47,726 bases of DNA from SAR324 cluster bacterium (GTDB taxonomy: Bacteria; SAR324; NAC60-12): the NCBI GenBank assembly GCA_022448485.1, contig JAKUUI010000011.1, forward strand, positions 1 through 47,726, written 5' to 3'. The translations under genes were made by a program, and so were the position numbers. The notes under the pieces are model-generated. The model saw only the letters and a program-made list of their open reading frames with translations. It did not search any database and was not told where the DNA came from. Positions within the stretch are counted from its first letter, which is position 1, and each line of letters opens with the position of its first letter. This document shows, in pieces, positions 34,496 to 41,970 of the stretch.

Positions 34496-34684
34496 AGTAT
34501 TGGAGTCTGCGGTGTTCGTGATGTAAAACTTTTGCTACCTTATATTTTCAGAAAGGAGTTCGTCCCTAGAAGGGGTGTGCAAGCCTTCCGTTGAGTAGGA
34601 CGCCTAAACCTTTTATCACATTGCTCCACCTTGTTTGGCGAGGTAACAATAGCCACTTTTTACACACGGCATTGCGGGCTTCTT
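34496..34684 (+). ncRNA. ssrS: 6S RNA (SsrS), regulator of RNA polymerase
   Basis: The region folds as a 6S RNA of about 185-190 nt, the usual size. The closing stem pairs GGAGTCTGC (34502-34510) with GCGGGCTTC (34674-34682) over nine pairs with some G-U. A central bubble has CCTTATATTTTCAG on the 5' side and CGCCTAAACCTTTTATCAC on the 3' side. The apical part has GTCCCT/AGGGGT and CGTCC/GGACG stems. A 3'-strand hairpin (ACCTTG/CGAGGT, 5-base loop) matches the one in E. coli 6S. The zapA-ssrS order is conserved in proteobacteria. 6S RNA binds sigma-70 holoenzyme in stationary phase as a promoter mimic. Confidence 0.8.
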
Positions 34685-34760
34685 TTCAAATTTTTTCTTA
34701 CTGCACACTTTTTTACAAAGCAGCCACTTCTCTCTTTCCACTGGGCCAGTTTAATTCAAT

Positions 34761-35681
34761 ATGCAGCCACTGGTTTCGGAGTTCATAGATTCACTTCGGA
34801 GCAAAAAATATGCTCCAAACAGCATCCAGAGCCATCGTTTGGATCTGAGGAAGTTTTTGCAGTGGCTAGAAATAGACGAGGAGGACTCCGACAGCCAAAA
34901 GCTGCTCGCGCTGCTCCGCAAACTCAATCCAGAAGATCTTGAAAACTACCTCACCTTCCTCCGCGAATCCTGCAAACCAAGAACTATGGCGCGGCACATT
35001 TCATCACTGAGACTATTTCTCGATCACTTGGAATTGAACGGTTTGATCAAAACAAGTCCGGCACATCAAATTCGTTTCCCGGAAGTCATGCCGGAGGCAC
35101 CTGAAATTCTGTCTCCAGAAGAGGTTGTAGCTCTACTTGAAGCACCCTCACTTGAGCATTATTTAGGGTTGCGGGACAGGGCGATGCTGGAACTACTTTA
35201 TTCAAGCGGACTGAAAGTCAAAGAATTGCTTGGACTGGATGTTGAAGATTTGTTTTTGGATTTGGAGTTTTTGAAGGTTTGCTCCAAACGCGAACGTATG
35301 GTGCCGATGACATCAAAAGCTGTGGAGGTGCTGCGGATCTATCTGGACCAAGCAAGGAATAAGCGATTAATGCATCCGACAGATTCCTGTTTATTTCCAG
35401 GCCGCAACGGAACGCGCATGAGCAGGGTCGGATTTTGGGCAATGGTCAAAAAACATGCTCTCCGGGCGGGCATCACCAGCCGTATCAATCCGAGAATTTT
35501 ACGCCACTCATTTGCCGTACATCTGCTGCAAAATGGTATTGACCTGTCTGATATTAAGGATTTGTTCGGCTATGTCAGCCTCGACGCAACCTTGCAATAT
35601 TCACATGTAAACCGGCCCGATTTTTTCAAAGTTTATCACGAACTGCACCCTCGTGGGCAGAAACATACTGAAGAGAAGTAA
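34761..35681 (+). CDS. XerC/XerD-like tyrosine recombinase with altered catalytic residues
   Basis: The 306-residue protein has the Xer size and both domains: SAM-like N-terminal core-binding (about 1-95) and catalytic (about 115-300). The usual Arg-Lys-His-Arg-His-Tyr set is changed: the first Arg (GLRVSE in XerD) is Lys (SSGLKVKELLGL, K152), the HxxR His is Arg (NPRILRHSF, R245), and the second His is Tyr (FGYVS, Y271). The second Arg (R248) and nucleophile Tyr (Y280 in LQYSHV) remain. The Lys beta-hairpin (KVCSKRERMVPM) is shortened. It may have reduced or altered activity. It lies 76 bases after the 6S RNA and could be read from the same transcript. Confidence 0.85.
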   Translation: MQPLVSEFIDSLRSKKYAPNSIQSHRLDLRKFLQWLEIDEEDSDSQKLLALLRKLNPEDLENYLTFLRESCKPRTMARHISSLRLFLDHLELNGLIKTSPAHQIRFPEVMPEAPEILSPEEVVALLEAPSLEHYLGLRDRAMLELLYSSGLKVKELLGLDVEDLFLDLEFLKVCSKRERMVPMTSKAVEVLRIYLDQARNKRLMHPTDSCLFPGRNGTRMSRVGFWAMVKKHALRAGITSRINPRILRHSFAVHLLQNGIDLSDIKDLFGYVSLDATLQYSHVNRPDFFKVYHELHPRGQKHTEEK

Positions 35682-35690
35682 TTATTTTTC

Positions 35691-36425
35691 TTAGAGCAGA
35701 TGCTCCAGACCGTAAACCAGTTCGTTCAAATCCATGACTTTTTTGCAGGCCAGGCACACACCTGGCATGAATGAGTCACGGTGAATTGAATCGTGACGAA
35801 TAGTCAAGGTCTGGCTTTGGCCTCCGAAAATTACTTCCTGGTGTGCAACCAATCCGGGAAGCCGCACAGAGTGGATACGGATATCTTCGGCATTAGCACC
35901 TCTTGCTCCGGAGAGAATTTCTTTTTCGTCGACTGTTGGTGGAGCCGAGCCTCGTGATTCAGCAAGTAGATTTGCTGTTTTAATTGCTGTACCCGAAGGT
36001 GCGTCTGCTTTGCGGTCGTGATGCATTTCAATCACTTCAACATGTGGAAAATATTTAGCTGCATCTTGAGAATATTTCATCATCAGTACAGCGCCAATCG
36101 CAAAATTCGGCACAATTATGCCACCAAGATTTTGTTTGTTACAAAGCTTCTGAAGTTCAGCAACCTGTTCCGGAAGTAAACCGCTGGTACCAATCACGGG
36201 TCGGGCACCGGATTCGATGATACAGCCAGCGTTTTTCATTGCAGCCGCGGCTGTTGTGAAGTCCACCACGACCTGGGCTTTGGTTTGACTAATTTCCCCT
36301 GGTAGATTGTCACCCAAATCTGTTTGTGCAACTAAATCCAAATCAGGATCTTCGCTGACAGCTTTTACGGATTCCTTCCCCATTCGACCCTTGGATCCGT
36401 TGATTAATACACGTATGAGACTCAT
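35691..36425 (-). CDS. dapB: 4-hydroxy-tetrahydrodipicolinate reductase
   Basis: DapB reduces the dihydrodipicolinate-level intermediate with NAD(P)H in lysine and diaminopimelate synthesis. The 244-residue product has the Rossmann loop VLINGSKGRMGKE (about 7-18; Ser-Lys replaces the more usual Ala/Cys-x), the active-site segment EMHHDRKADAPSGTA with the catalytic His and Lys, and the C-terminal ACKKVMDLNELVYGLEHLL. Complete. It converges with the recombinase gene across nine bases. No other dap gene is adjacent. Confidence 0.96.
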   Translation of the reverse strand: MSLIRVLINGSKGRMGKESVKAVSEDPDLDLVAQTDLGDNLPGEISQTKAQVVVDFTTAAAAMKNAGCIIESGARPVIGTSGLLPEQVAELQKLCNKQNLGGIIVPNFAIGAVLMMKYSQDAAKYFPHVEVIEMHHDRKADAPSGTAIKTANLLAESRGSAPPTVDEKEILSGARGANAEDIRIHSVRLPGLVAHQEVIFGGQSQTLTIRHDSIHRDSFMPGVCLACKKVMDLNELVYGLEHLL

Positions 36426-36580
36426 GGCTGGTAAAGTTGGTTCTTAGTTTATCTGCATCCGAAACAGTCTGAATTCTCGAAAGGCTAAACGTTCTTTATG
36501 CCGTTTCAACTAAAAGGCCAAAGTTCAATTTACATGATCAGCGAAATGGCCGGAAAAGACAAGGCACGGAGTACTTATTA

Positions 36581-36952
36581 ATGAAAAGTTATCAATTTTA
36601 TCTCATCAATTCAAAAAAATCAGAGGAAGTGGTGAACGGTTTGAAGCAGCTCACTTTAGGATGCGAAAATCGTGCGGATGCTTATGGATTCATCTGGATT
36701 GATGGTGAAAAATATATTCAGCAAATTCAGTTGCTGTTCGGAGAAGTAGTGCTCGAATGGTTTGCCGGAAAAGGAGTCAAGTGCAGCCGGACAAACCGTG
36801 CTTTGGAAGTTCCAAAGGGAATCGGCTTTCATAAAGGCGTACGCATCTTACATCCGGTTGAGGACAAGGCCATAATTGAATCAGTTCTGAAAGAAGCCCG
36901 GAACGCTGATTACCCTCCGGAATGGTCGGACAAAATTCTTGAAAAGTTTTAA
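36581..36952 (+). CDS. Conserved-looking hypothetical protein, 123 residues
   Basis: I do not recognise this family. The product is soluble with alternating strands and helices, and it has a KGVKCSRTNRALEVPKGIGFH segment that could be a small mixed fold. There is no signal peptide or membrane helix. The reading frame has normal codon use, and it ends near TAATGCTGAGC without a terminator. It is divergent from dapB (156-base gap) and followed on the other strand by the outer-membrane protein gene. Confidence 0.6.
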   Translation: MKSYQFYLINSKKSEEVVNGLKQLTLGCENRADAYGFIWIDGEKYIQQIQLLFGEVVLEWFAGKGVKCSRTNRALEVPKGIGFHKGVRILHPVEDKAIIESVLKEARNADYPPEWSDKILEKF

Positions 36953-37079
36953 TGCTGAGCTGAAGGAAAAACAAGAACAGATCTCGACGTCTTTTCCTGA
37001 ATGAATTGCCGCCGGGGAAAGGAGGGTACGCGCACAAATTTATTGCAGACTACACTGCTCTCAGAGCAGTTTGCTGGCT

Positions 37080-37715
37080 TTAGAAACCAAAACCGAAAGT
37101 TATCACAAGTGTACCGGCAAACGCTTTTATATCAGTCGATGTTTTAGTTGCCTGCGCCAGTGTTGCAGGCGTTTCTGTTCCAGACTTGAGTTTAACTGTT
37201 ACTTCATCACTCAGTTTACTGCCCCCCTGATACCAGTCTATGCCATAAAACCCTCCCCAATCATAGGTCCATTCGTTGCCGATTCCGTAACTCAACTGGG
37301 TAATTGAATAATTAATATCATAGGTCACACCCGAATAAACCCAATCCGGATATGAATACTTGTAATTGGCATAACCGAAAGGAATGTTGAACGAATTCCC
37401 GATATAAAGTCTACCGGTTACTTCCGCCGTACTGAAGGTGACGCTTTGATTTTTTGTTGAATAACCTGTTGATTCGTTATAGTCAGTGTAAGAATAAGAG
37501 TACTTCCCGGAGCCGGAGGTCAAGCCAAAAGTCCAATCTTCACCGGGTATTTCAAGCACAAAAGGAGTTGATGTATTGTACATTAAATGGATTCCGGTTT
37601 TCATCCCTAATCTCATCGTTTGATCTATCCTGTTGGACAGAGAGTCGGCCGCAAAAGCAAGACCACCGCAAAACAAAAAAACCGATAGGCCTAACAGGCT
37701 TAGTTTCTTTTTCAT
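37080..37715 (-). CDS. Small outer-membrane beta-barrel protein
   Basis: The start at 37715 has GAGG six bases before the ATG and a textbook signal peptide (KKKLSLLGLSVFLFCGGLAFA), leaving about 190 mature residues. The mature part alternates polar and aromatic residues in many Tyr/Gly-rich strands (GKYSYSYTDYNES; FGYANYKYSYPDW; YGIGNEWTYDWGG). It ends in VITFGFGF, a C-terminal Phe typical of barrels inserted by BamA. Length suggests an eight-stranded barrel. I cannot name a family. An in-frame ATG 12 bases upstream (37727) is the alternative start. Confidence 0.75.
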   Translation of the reverse strand: MKKKLSLLGLSVFLFCGGLAFAADSLSNRIDQTMRLGMKTGIHLMYNTSTPFVLEIPGEDWTFGLTSGSGKYSYSYTDYNESTGYSTKNQSVTFSTAEVTGRLYIGNSFNIPFGYANYKYSYPDWVYSGVTYDINYSITQLSYGIGNEWTYDWGGFYGIDWYQGGSKLSDEVTVKLKSGTETPATLAQATKTSTDIKAFAGTLVITFGFGF

Positions 37716-38080
37716 AGGTATCCTCATTTTGAGAGCATTTTTTAGTGAAAACGGCAGAACCACCACTAACCTGGATGACCGGAGTAGTTTTATTACCGAT
37801 CTGAGACTTTTGACAACCTGCTTGACATTAATTTCGCAAAAATCTACTCTTGGCTACCGAACAGATTGCGTCTGGTAAAAAAGTAGAACCCATAGACAGT
37901 AATCCGCAGATTCTGCGAGGCTTACGCCTTAATTGGTTCTTGGAACGGGCAAAGGTCATAGAGCATGCAATCAACACGCCTTTTATGTACTATACAGAGG
38001 GGAATGTAAAAACGAAAGAAGTATAAAGTGTTTGAGTTGATTTGATGATTTTTATTGCTTTATGCGTTCTTGGGTTTCTC
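37716..38080. other. Intergenic region upstream of the outer-membrane protein gene
   Basis: Of these 365 bases, 37716-37849 is the promoter-side leader of the barrel gene, and TTGACA occurs at 37822-37827 on the plus strand without a good -10. The stretch 37850-38026 holds the small coding candidate described next. Nothing recognisable remains in 38027-38080. Confidence 0.5.
37850..38026 (+). CDS. Possible small protein of 58 residues (TTG start) or gene fragment
   Basis: An open frame without ATG begins after a stop and contains TTG at 37850, giving (M)ATEQIASGKKVEPIDSNPQ, ILRGLRLNWFLERAKVIEHA and INTPFMYYTEGNVKTKEV. The composition looks coding: a balanced amphipathic helix, no low complexity, and an end on a TAA. 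It has no evident Shine-Dalgarno, so it may be the 3' remnant of a longer lost gene. I do not recognise it. Confidence 0.35.
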   Translation: MATEQIASGKKVEPIDSNPQILRGLRLNWFLERAKVIEHAINTPFMYYTEGNVKTKEV

Positions 38081-38764
38081 TTATCGATGTACCTTCCTTT
38101 GTTCAATATGGCTGAACGCTTCTGAATCAAAGGGCAGTTCTTCTCCTGAAAAATCCAGGGTTCTTTCTATCCAGGTTGGAGAGTCAGGATGATGCACAGG
38201 AAAATCCGGTAAATGCCCCAAGCCAATTTCCAGCAGACGCAAAATCAACTTGGCTGTCAGACCCCAGATGTCATAGCCCTGAAAATCAAAATGATGCGCA
38301 AGAACAGTTGCAATTGGTGTTTTAAATTCCTCAGTCCAGTGATTGTCGCCATTCATGAAAAAGGTGAGGGGAACCTTGAAGACAGCTTCAATTTCGCCCG
38401 TATTTGGAATTGGTACAAAATCGTCGGGAATGAGAGCGACAAAAGGCGTAACTAAATAATAATGAAGTGAAAGAATTTGGTCCAGCGTGCCGATAATTTC
38501 TACTTTTTCAGGAGGAAGACCTATTTCTTCATGGGTCTCCCGGAGCGCAGTTTCCAGCGAATTTGCGTCCTGAGTGTCCTGCTTTCCTCCTGGAAACGAA
38601 ACTTGTCCTGCATGTGAATGCAAGTGTTCGGAACGCTGGGTCAGCAAGACAAAAAGCTCTCCCTCAGATTCGAGCAACGGAATGAGCACGGAGGCACGTT
38701 TTTGGATTTGTGAATTTTTAAGAGGATGATGGTCGGCAAGGCCGTGCCTGATTTTTTTTAACAT
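38081..38764 (-). CDS. Nudix hydrolase, CoA pyrophosphatase (NudL/YeaB) type
   Basis: The 227-residue product has the NudL-specific run LHSHAGQVSFPGGKQDTQD followed by the Nudix box ETALRETHEEIGLPPEKV. The GQVSFPGG start before the box is the UPF0035 signature. Members hydrolyse CoA and acyl-CoA to 4'-phosphopantetheine and ADP derivatives. The segment LSLHYYLVTPFVALIP also fits. It is a single gene, not fused like the Nudix-MBL protein at 26929, and not closely linked to CoA genes here. Confidence 0.9.
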   Translation of the reverse strand: MLKKIRHGLADHHPLKNSQIQKRASVLIPLLESEGELFVLLTQRSEHLHSHAGQVSFPGGKQDTQDANSLETALRETHEEIGLPPEKVEIIGTLDQILSLHYYLVTPFVALIPDDFVPIPNTGEIEAVFKVPLTFFMNGDNHWTEEFKTPIATVLAHHFDFQGYDIWGLTAKLILRLLEIGLGHLPDFPVHHPDSPTWIERTLDFSGEELPFDSEAFSHIEQRKVHR

Positions 38765-38935
38765 AGTCTCTGAACGATGTCATCGAGTTTTGTATCTATC
38801 AAATAATGAGTAGTTTTAGAATAAAAAATGATTTAGCAGCCTGTTTCCCGCTAACTGCTTTGATATTGCCGTTTTATTTAAACCAAAGGCCGAAAACTGA
38901 CGACTGAAAGTTAAATCTTCGTACCCTCAAGGCGT

Positions 38936-38956
38936 GTTGTTTCACAGTTAAACAAC
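38936..38956. terminator. 7-bp hairpin downstream of the HEPN-like gene
   Basis: GTTGTTT and AAACAAC pair perfectly around a seven-base loop (CACAGTT), 38 bases past the stop of the minus-strand HEPN-like gene. There is no T-run immediately after it on either strand, so it may be a 3'-end stabiliser or a factor-assisted stop rather than an intrinsic terminator. Confidence 0.35.
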
Positions 38957-38993
38957 GGGAGAATTGACGCAGTTTTTAGGTACTAACAACCAA

Positions 38994-39491
38994 TCATGGA
39001 GCAAAAAAACGGTCTTTGTTTTGCAACCAGTAGGCTTTGATAATTTTGTGAATTTGCCTACTTGCTTCGTACAAAGTTTTGGCAAATGTAGGAGTGAACT
39101 GGATATTTTTTGGCCTGGTGTGTCCCAGTAAATCACGATTCAGGGCACTGTCAAGCACCTCACATTGTTGCCTCGTTTCCTCAACTTCCAAAGCAACAGA
39201 ACCGCACAGATTGAGCATTTCCGTTGAAGAGTAAGCCGGAAGCTGAAAATGCCCCTGTGCCTGCAAAATTGAACTAAAAGCATTGATCGCTGACTGGTTA
39301 CTCAGAAGACAACTAGTGCTAGGATTTGTTTTGATAAAGGATTTTGCCATTTCCAGATCTCCCTTTGATTGCTCCCATGAAACCTGGGCACGGTGAATAC
39401 TCTGTTCAGATGCTTGCGCTTTATTCATACCTGTGTTTTTAAAAGTTATGCACTTTTTCGAAAAAGACTCCTTATCTTTTCGTTCAAACAT
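38994..39491 (-). CDS. HEPN-domain-like protein of unknown function
   Basis: The 165-residue helical protein resembles HEPN domains: QVSWEQSKGDLEMAKSFI, then LLSNQSAINAFSSILQAQGH and a LPAYSSTEMLNLC helix (about residues 36-100). The RNase-type R-x4-6-H motif is not visible, so a non-catalytic (MNT partner-free) version is likely. An internal ATG at 39428 begins closer to the domain (MNKAQASEQS) and may be the true start. No nucleotidyltransferase gene, the usual partner of toxin-type HEPN, is adjacent. It lies downstream of pyrE, with a 137-base gap. Confidence 0.55.
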   Translation of the reverse strand: MFERKDKESFSKKCITFKNTGMNKAQASEQSIHRAQVSWEQSKGDLEMAKSFIKTNPSTSCLLSNQSAINAFSSILQAQGHFQLPAYSSTEMLNLCGSVALEVEETRQQCEVLDSALNRDLLGHTRPKNIQFTPTFAKTLYEASRQIHKIIKAYWLQNKDRFFAP

Positions 39492-39568
39492 TTTAGTGAA
39501 ATGGTTGGTTTAGACTATGGTTCGACCTTTGCGTGATTAGCACACAACTGCCGGCGAGCCGATGGCAT

Positions 39569-39621
39569 GTAATCTTTCGAGAGGCCGTCACGTAATGCGG
39601 CCCTGCCACAGGTAATCTTTC
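39569..39621. repeat. Direct repeat GTAATCTTTC flanking a GGCC hairpin in the pyrE/HEPN gap
   Basis: GTAATCTTTC occurs at 39569-39578 and 39612-39621. Between them GGCCG...GCGGCC can form a small stem. The stretch is locally GC-richer than its surroundings. It may be a decayed mobile repeat or a processing site after pyrE. Only the repeat itself is directly seen. Confidence 0.35.
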
Positions 39622-39628
39622 CATAATA

Positions 39629-40306
39629 TCACCTGGTTCGGACGCTGTGTTCTTCAAGGTAGCGCTCAATTTTCAGAAAAGTGGCATCACCCAAAACAAC
39701 AGTACCATTGATTTCACGGTTTTTCAAATAGTCGCAAACTTCACGGATAGTGATAATCGACCAGACGGAAACACCGGTTTTATCCACAAATTGTGCGATC
39801 GCATCGTGACCTTGTGAATTTTTTTCCATCCGGTCAAGTGCCACAAGAATTCCGTTAAACTCAACTTTGCAAAGCTCCCGAATCAAACCTACAGACTCGA
39901 TTTTGGTCAGTCCATCGGTGATAACATCATCAACCATGACCACAGAATCTTGTGGAAGTGGTAGCTGGCCAACAATAATTCCTTGATCGCCATGTGTTTT
40001 TTCCTCTTTTCGATTAAAGAAATATCCGATATTCTTGTTAAGGGTGCTGGATAAAGCAGTGGCCGCAGAAACACACAAAGGAATTCCTTTGTAGGCAGGG
40101 CCGAAAATTAAACTACAGTCAGGAATATTTTCCTTGATTGCAGAAGCGTAGTATTGACCCAGCTCTTTAATCAGAGGACCTGTGTTGAATTTTGAGGAGT
40201 TGAAAAAGTACGGTGAACTGCGTCCGCTTTTGAGAGTGAACTCTCCGAACTGCAGAGCTTTTGCACGGATAAGAAATTCGGCAAATTCTTTTTTATAACT
40301 TTGCAT
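39629..40306 (-). CDS. pyrE: Orotate phosphoribosyltransferase
   Basis: PyrE joins orotate and PRPP to make OMP. The 225-residue product has the family N-terminus (LQFGEFTLKSGRSSPYFFNS), the FGPAYKGIPL substrate segment, and the PRPP-binding motif SVVMVDDVITDGLTKIE. The ATG is preceded by AGGAG with a short spacer. Complete. pyrG is elsewhere in the window, so pyrimidine genes are dispersed. The upstream neighbour cysE is divergent. Confidence 0.96.
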   Translation of the reverse strand: MQSYKKEFAEFLIRAKALQFGEFTLKSGRSSPYFFNSSKFNTGPLIKELGQYYASAIKENIPDCSLIFGPAYKGIPLCVSAATALSSTLNKNIGYFFNRKEEKTHGDQGIIVGQLPLPQDSVVMVDDVITDGLTKIESVGLIRELCKVEFNGILVALDRMEKNSQGHDAIAQFVDKTGVSVWSIITIREVCDYLKNREINGTVVLGDATFLKIERYLEEHSVRTR

Positions 40307-40437
40307 TTGACTCCTGCGACTGTTTATGAGATATGTTTCACAGCATAACAGTAAGTTTCATTCAACTCAATCCTGGATCATTTTTTCTTTAACGACATGA
40401 CTCCAGAATATTCTTAGTCATACCAGCAAGTAAACTA

Positions 40438-41355
40438 ATGTCTACTGACCAAGGAAAAAGGCTGCAAAATGTAATTGATGCTTTGATGGCATCTTACCGG
40501 AAACATCCGGAAATAGAGCATATCGGCACTGTCGATTTACCGGCTAAGGAGAGTATTGTCTCATTAGTTGAAGATATTCAGGTTCTACTGTTTCCCGGAT
40601 TGATCCGCCAGGAGTCTTTTGATTATCTCAATTTACCCCATATGGTGGGACAGCAGACTGTCTCCATTTTCTACCGCCTCAAGGAAGCCATCGAACTGGT
40701 GCTTTGCTGGAAGGCCTCCCAGGAAGGAGAGCACTGTGAAGAGCTTCCGGAATTTGAGGGGCAGGTTGAAGCGATTGCATTTGAATTCCTAGAATACATT
40801 CCGGAACTGCGTGATATCCTCTCTGAAGATGTGGACGCAATTCTTCAAGGCGATCCGGCTTCTGTAAGCAAGCGGGAAATTGTGTTGGCCTACCCTGGAC
40901 TTCAGGCAGTGAGCGTGTACAGAATTGCTCATTTTTTGCACGAAAGAGGTGTGCCCTTGATTCCGCGAATTATGACCGAATACATCCATTCTAGAACCGG
41001 AATAGATATTCATCCGGGTGTTTCAATTGGAAAAGGCCTGATGATAGATCACGGCACTGGAATTGTAATTGGTGAAACCGCAATAATCAAGGATCATGTT
41101 CGGCTCTATCAGGGTGTGACTTTAGGGGCGCTCAGTCCGCAGCATTCTCTGGCCAACCCTGATTTGAAACGTCATCCAACAATTGAGGATAAAGTGATAG
41201 TTTACTCAGGTGCAACAATATTGGGAGATACGGTGATTGGGGAAGGGTCAATTGTAGGCGGAAATGTCTGGCTGACTCACAGCATTCCTCCCAATAGCCG
41301 GGTTTTTCTGAATGAAGATACTTCCGGACAGGAAGTAAGAATAAAGGCGAGTTAG
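40438..41355 (+). CDS. cysE: Serine O-acetyltransferase (CysE/EpsC type)
   Basis: SAT acetylates serine as the first step of cysteine synthesis. The 305-residue protein has the alpha-helical N-terminal domain (about 1-160) and a left-handed beta-helix with hexapeptide repeats (IDIHPGVSIGKGLMIDHGTG, then IVIGETAIIKDHVRLYQGVT). The GVTLGA turn and catalytic H-D pair are present. Long N-terminal domains like this are typical of the EpsC group. cysK is not adjacent. A promoter for clpS follows 20 bases after the stop. Confidence 0.95.
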   Translation: MSTDQGKRLQNVIDALMASYRKHPEIEHIGTVDLPAKESIVSLVEDIQVLLFPGLIRQESFDYLNLPHMVGQQTVSIFYRLKEAIELVLCWKASQEGEHCEELPEFEGQVEAIAFEFLEYIPELRDILSEDVDAILQGDPASVSKREIVLAYPGLQAVSVYRIAHFLHERGVPLIPRIMTEYIHSRTGIDIHPGVSIGKGLMIDHGTGIVIGETAIIKDHVRLYQGVTLGALSPQHSLANPDLKRHPTIEDKVIVYSGATILGDTVIGEGSIVGGNVWLTHSIPPNSRVFLNEDTSGQEVRIKAS

Positions 41356-41375
41356 GATTAAATTAAAAAAACGTA

Positions 41376-41403
41376 TTGACTTAGCAAATAATTGAGCTAA
41401 AGT
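41376..41403 (+). promoter_or_regulatory. Predicted promoter reading toward clpS
   Basis: TTGACT (41376-41381) and TAAAGT (41398-41403) are 16 bases apart, a strong -35 with an acceptable -10. Transcription from about 41410 would give a 240-base leader to clpS that contains a REP/MITE-like repeat and a 22-codon ATG frame at 41408-41476. A non-AT-run TAG-rich stretch precedes it, so read-through from cysE is also possible. Confidence 0.5.
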
Positions 41404-41492
41404 GCACATGTCTGCTGAAAAACAATTTGTGCGAAAAAATCGTCTTGAAATGATTTTGTCCGATTATTTTAGTTGATGCTCCGGTAAAAAGG

Positions 41493-41592
41493 CGTCATTC
41501 CCGTAAAGTTTTTTCTCGCTGTGATCAGGGAATGGGAATCCGGACTATCATGAGCGACTGAAATCGCAGATTCCTGCTTTCTCGGGATGATA
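41493..41592. repeat. REP/MITE-like repeat with TCATTCCCG / CGGGATGA ends
   Basis: The element starts CGTCATTCCCG and ends CTCGGGATGATAA, an imperfect terminal inverted repeat. Inside are GGGAATCC and GATTCCTGC, which pair as an inner arm. Elements of this kind (GTCATTCCCGC...GCGGGAATGAC) are widespread short palindromic repeats in proteobacteria; their translation typically reads PRKxES...GMTPF, as the minus-strand frame does here (PRKQES, TGMTPFY). This copy is degenerate. It lies in the clpS leader. Confidence 0.65.
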
Positions 41593-41652
41593 AATAAGAG
41601 CTTAGCTGGACTTTTTACGGTTGCAGCATAGTTAGTTCTCAAGAAAAGAATC

Positions 41653-41961
41653 ATGAGCGAAATTGAACTTGATGAACAGGTAAAGAAGAAAACACGGCAG
41701 AAATTGAAGCCTCCTCAGAGCTACAAAGTTCTGCTTCATAATGATAATTATACCACAATGGAATTTGTGGTATTTGTTCTGGAAACCGTGTTTAGAAAAA
41801 GTTTGATGGAGGCAACACAGATCATGATCCATGTTCATGAAAACGGGATTGGGGTTTGTGGATCCTACACGTTTGAGGTGGCAGAAACGAAAGTGGAAGC
41901 AGTGCATGAACTGGCAGAACAATATGAGTATCCTCTGCAGGCAACAATGGAAGAAAATTGA
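41653..41961 (+). CDS. clpS: ATP-dependent Clp protease adaptor ClpS
   Basis: ClpS delivers N-degron substrates to ClpAP. The 102-residue protein has the conserved [20 protein letters not shown] segment (substrate-pocket strand and helix) and the [21 protein letters not shown] core, with a Lys-rich N-terminal tail. It is full length. It precedes clpA by nine bases, the standard clpS-clpA operon. Confidence 0.97.
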   Translation: MSEIELDEQVKKKTRQKLKPPQSYKVLLHNDNYTTMEFVVFVLETVFRKSLMEATQIMIHVHENGIGVCGSYTFEVAETKVEAVHELAEQYEYPLQATMEEN

Positions 41962-41970
41962 GTTGAGCTT

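Noticed and set aside
34440-34594. Open frame through the 6S region with a hydrophobic start (LIVLFGVATALIVPAELVRL)
   Set aside because: It lacks a start with a ribosome-binding site and overlaps the 6S promoter and stem, whose pairing constraints explain the sequence better.
39493-39624. 43-codon ATG frame on the minus strand between pyrE and the HEPN-like gene
   Set aside because: No recognisable features, no good ribosome-binding site, and it is explained by the repeat-bearing gap.
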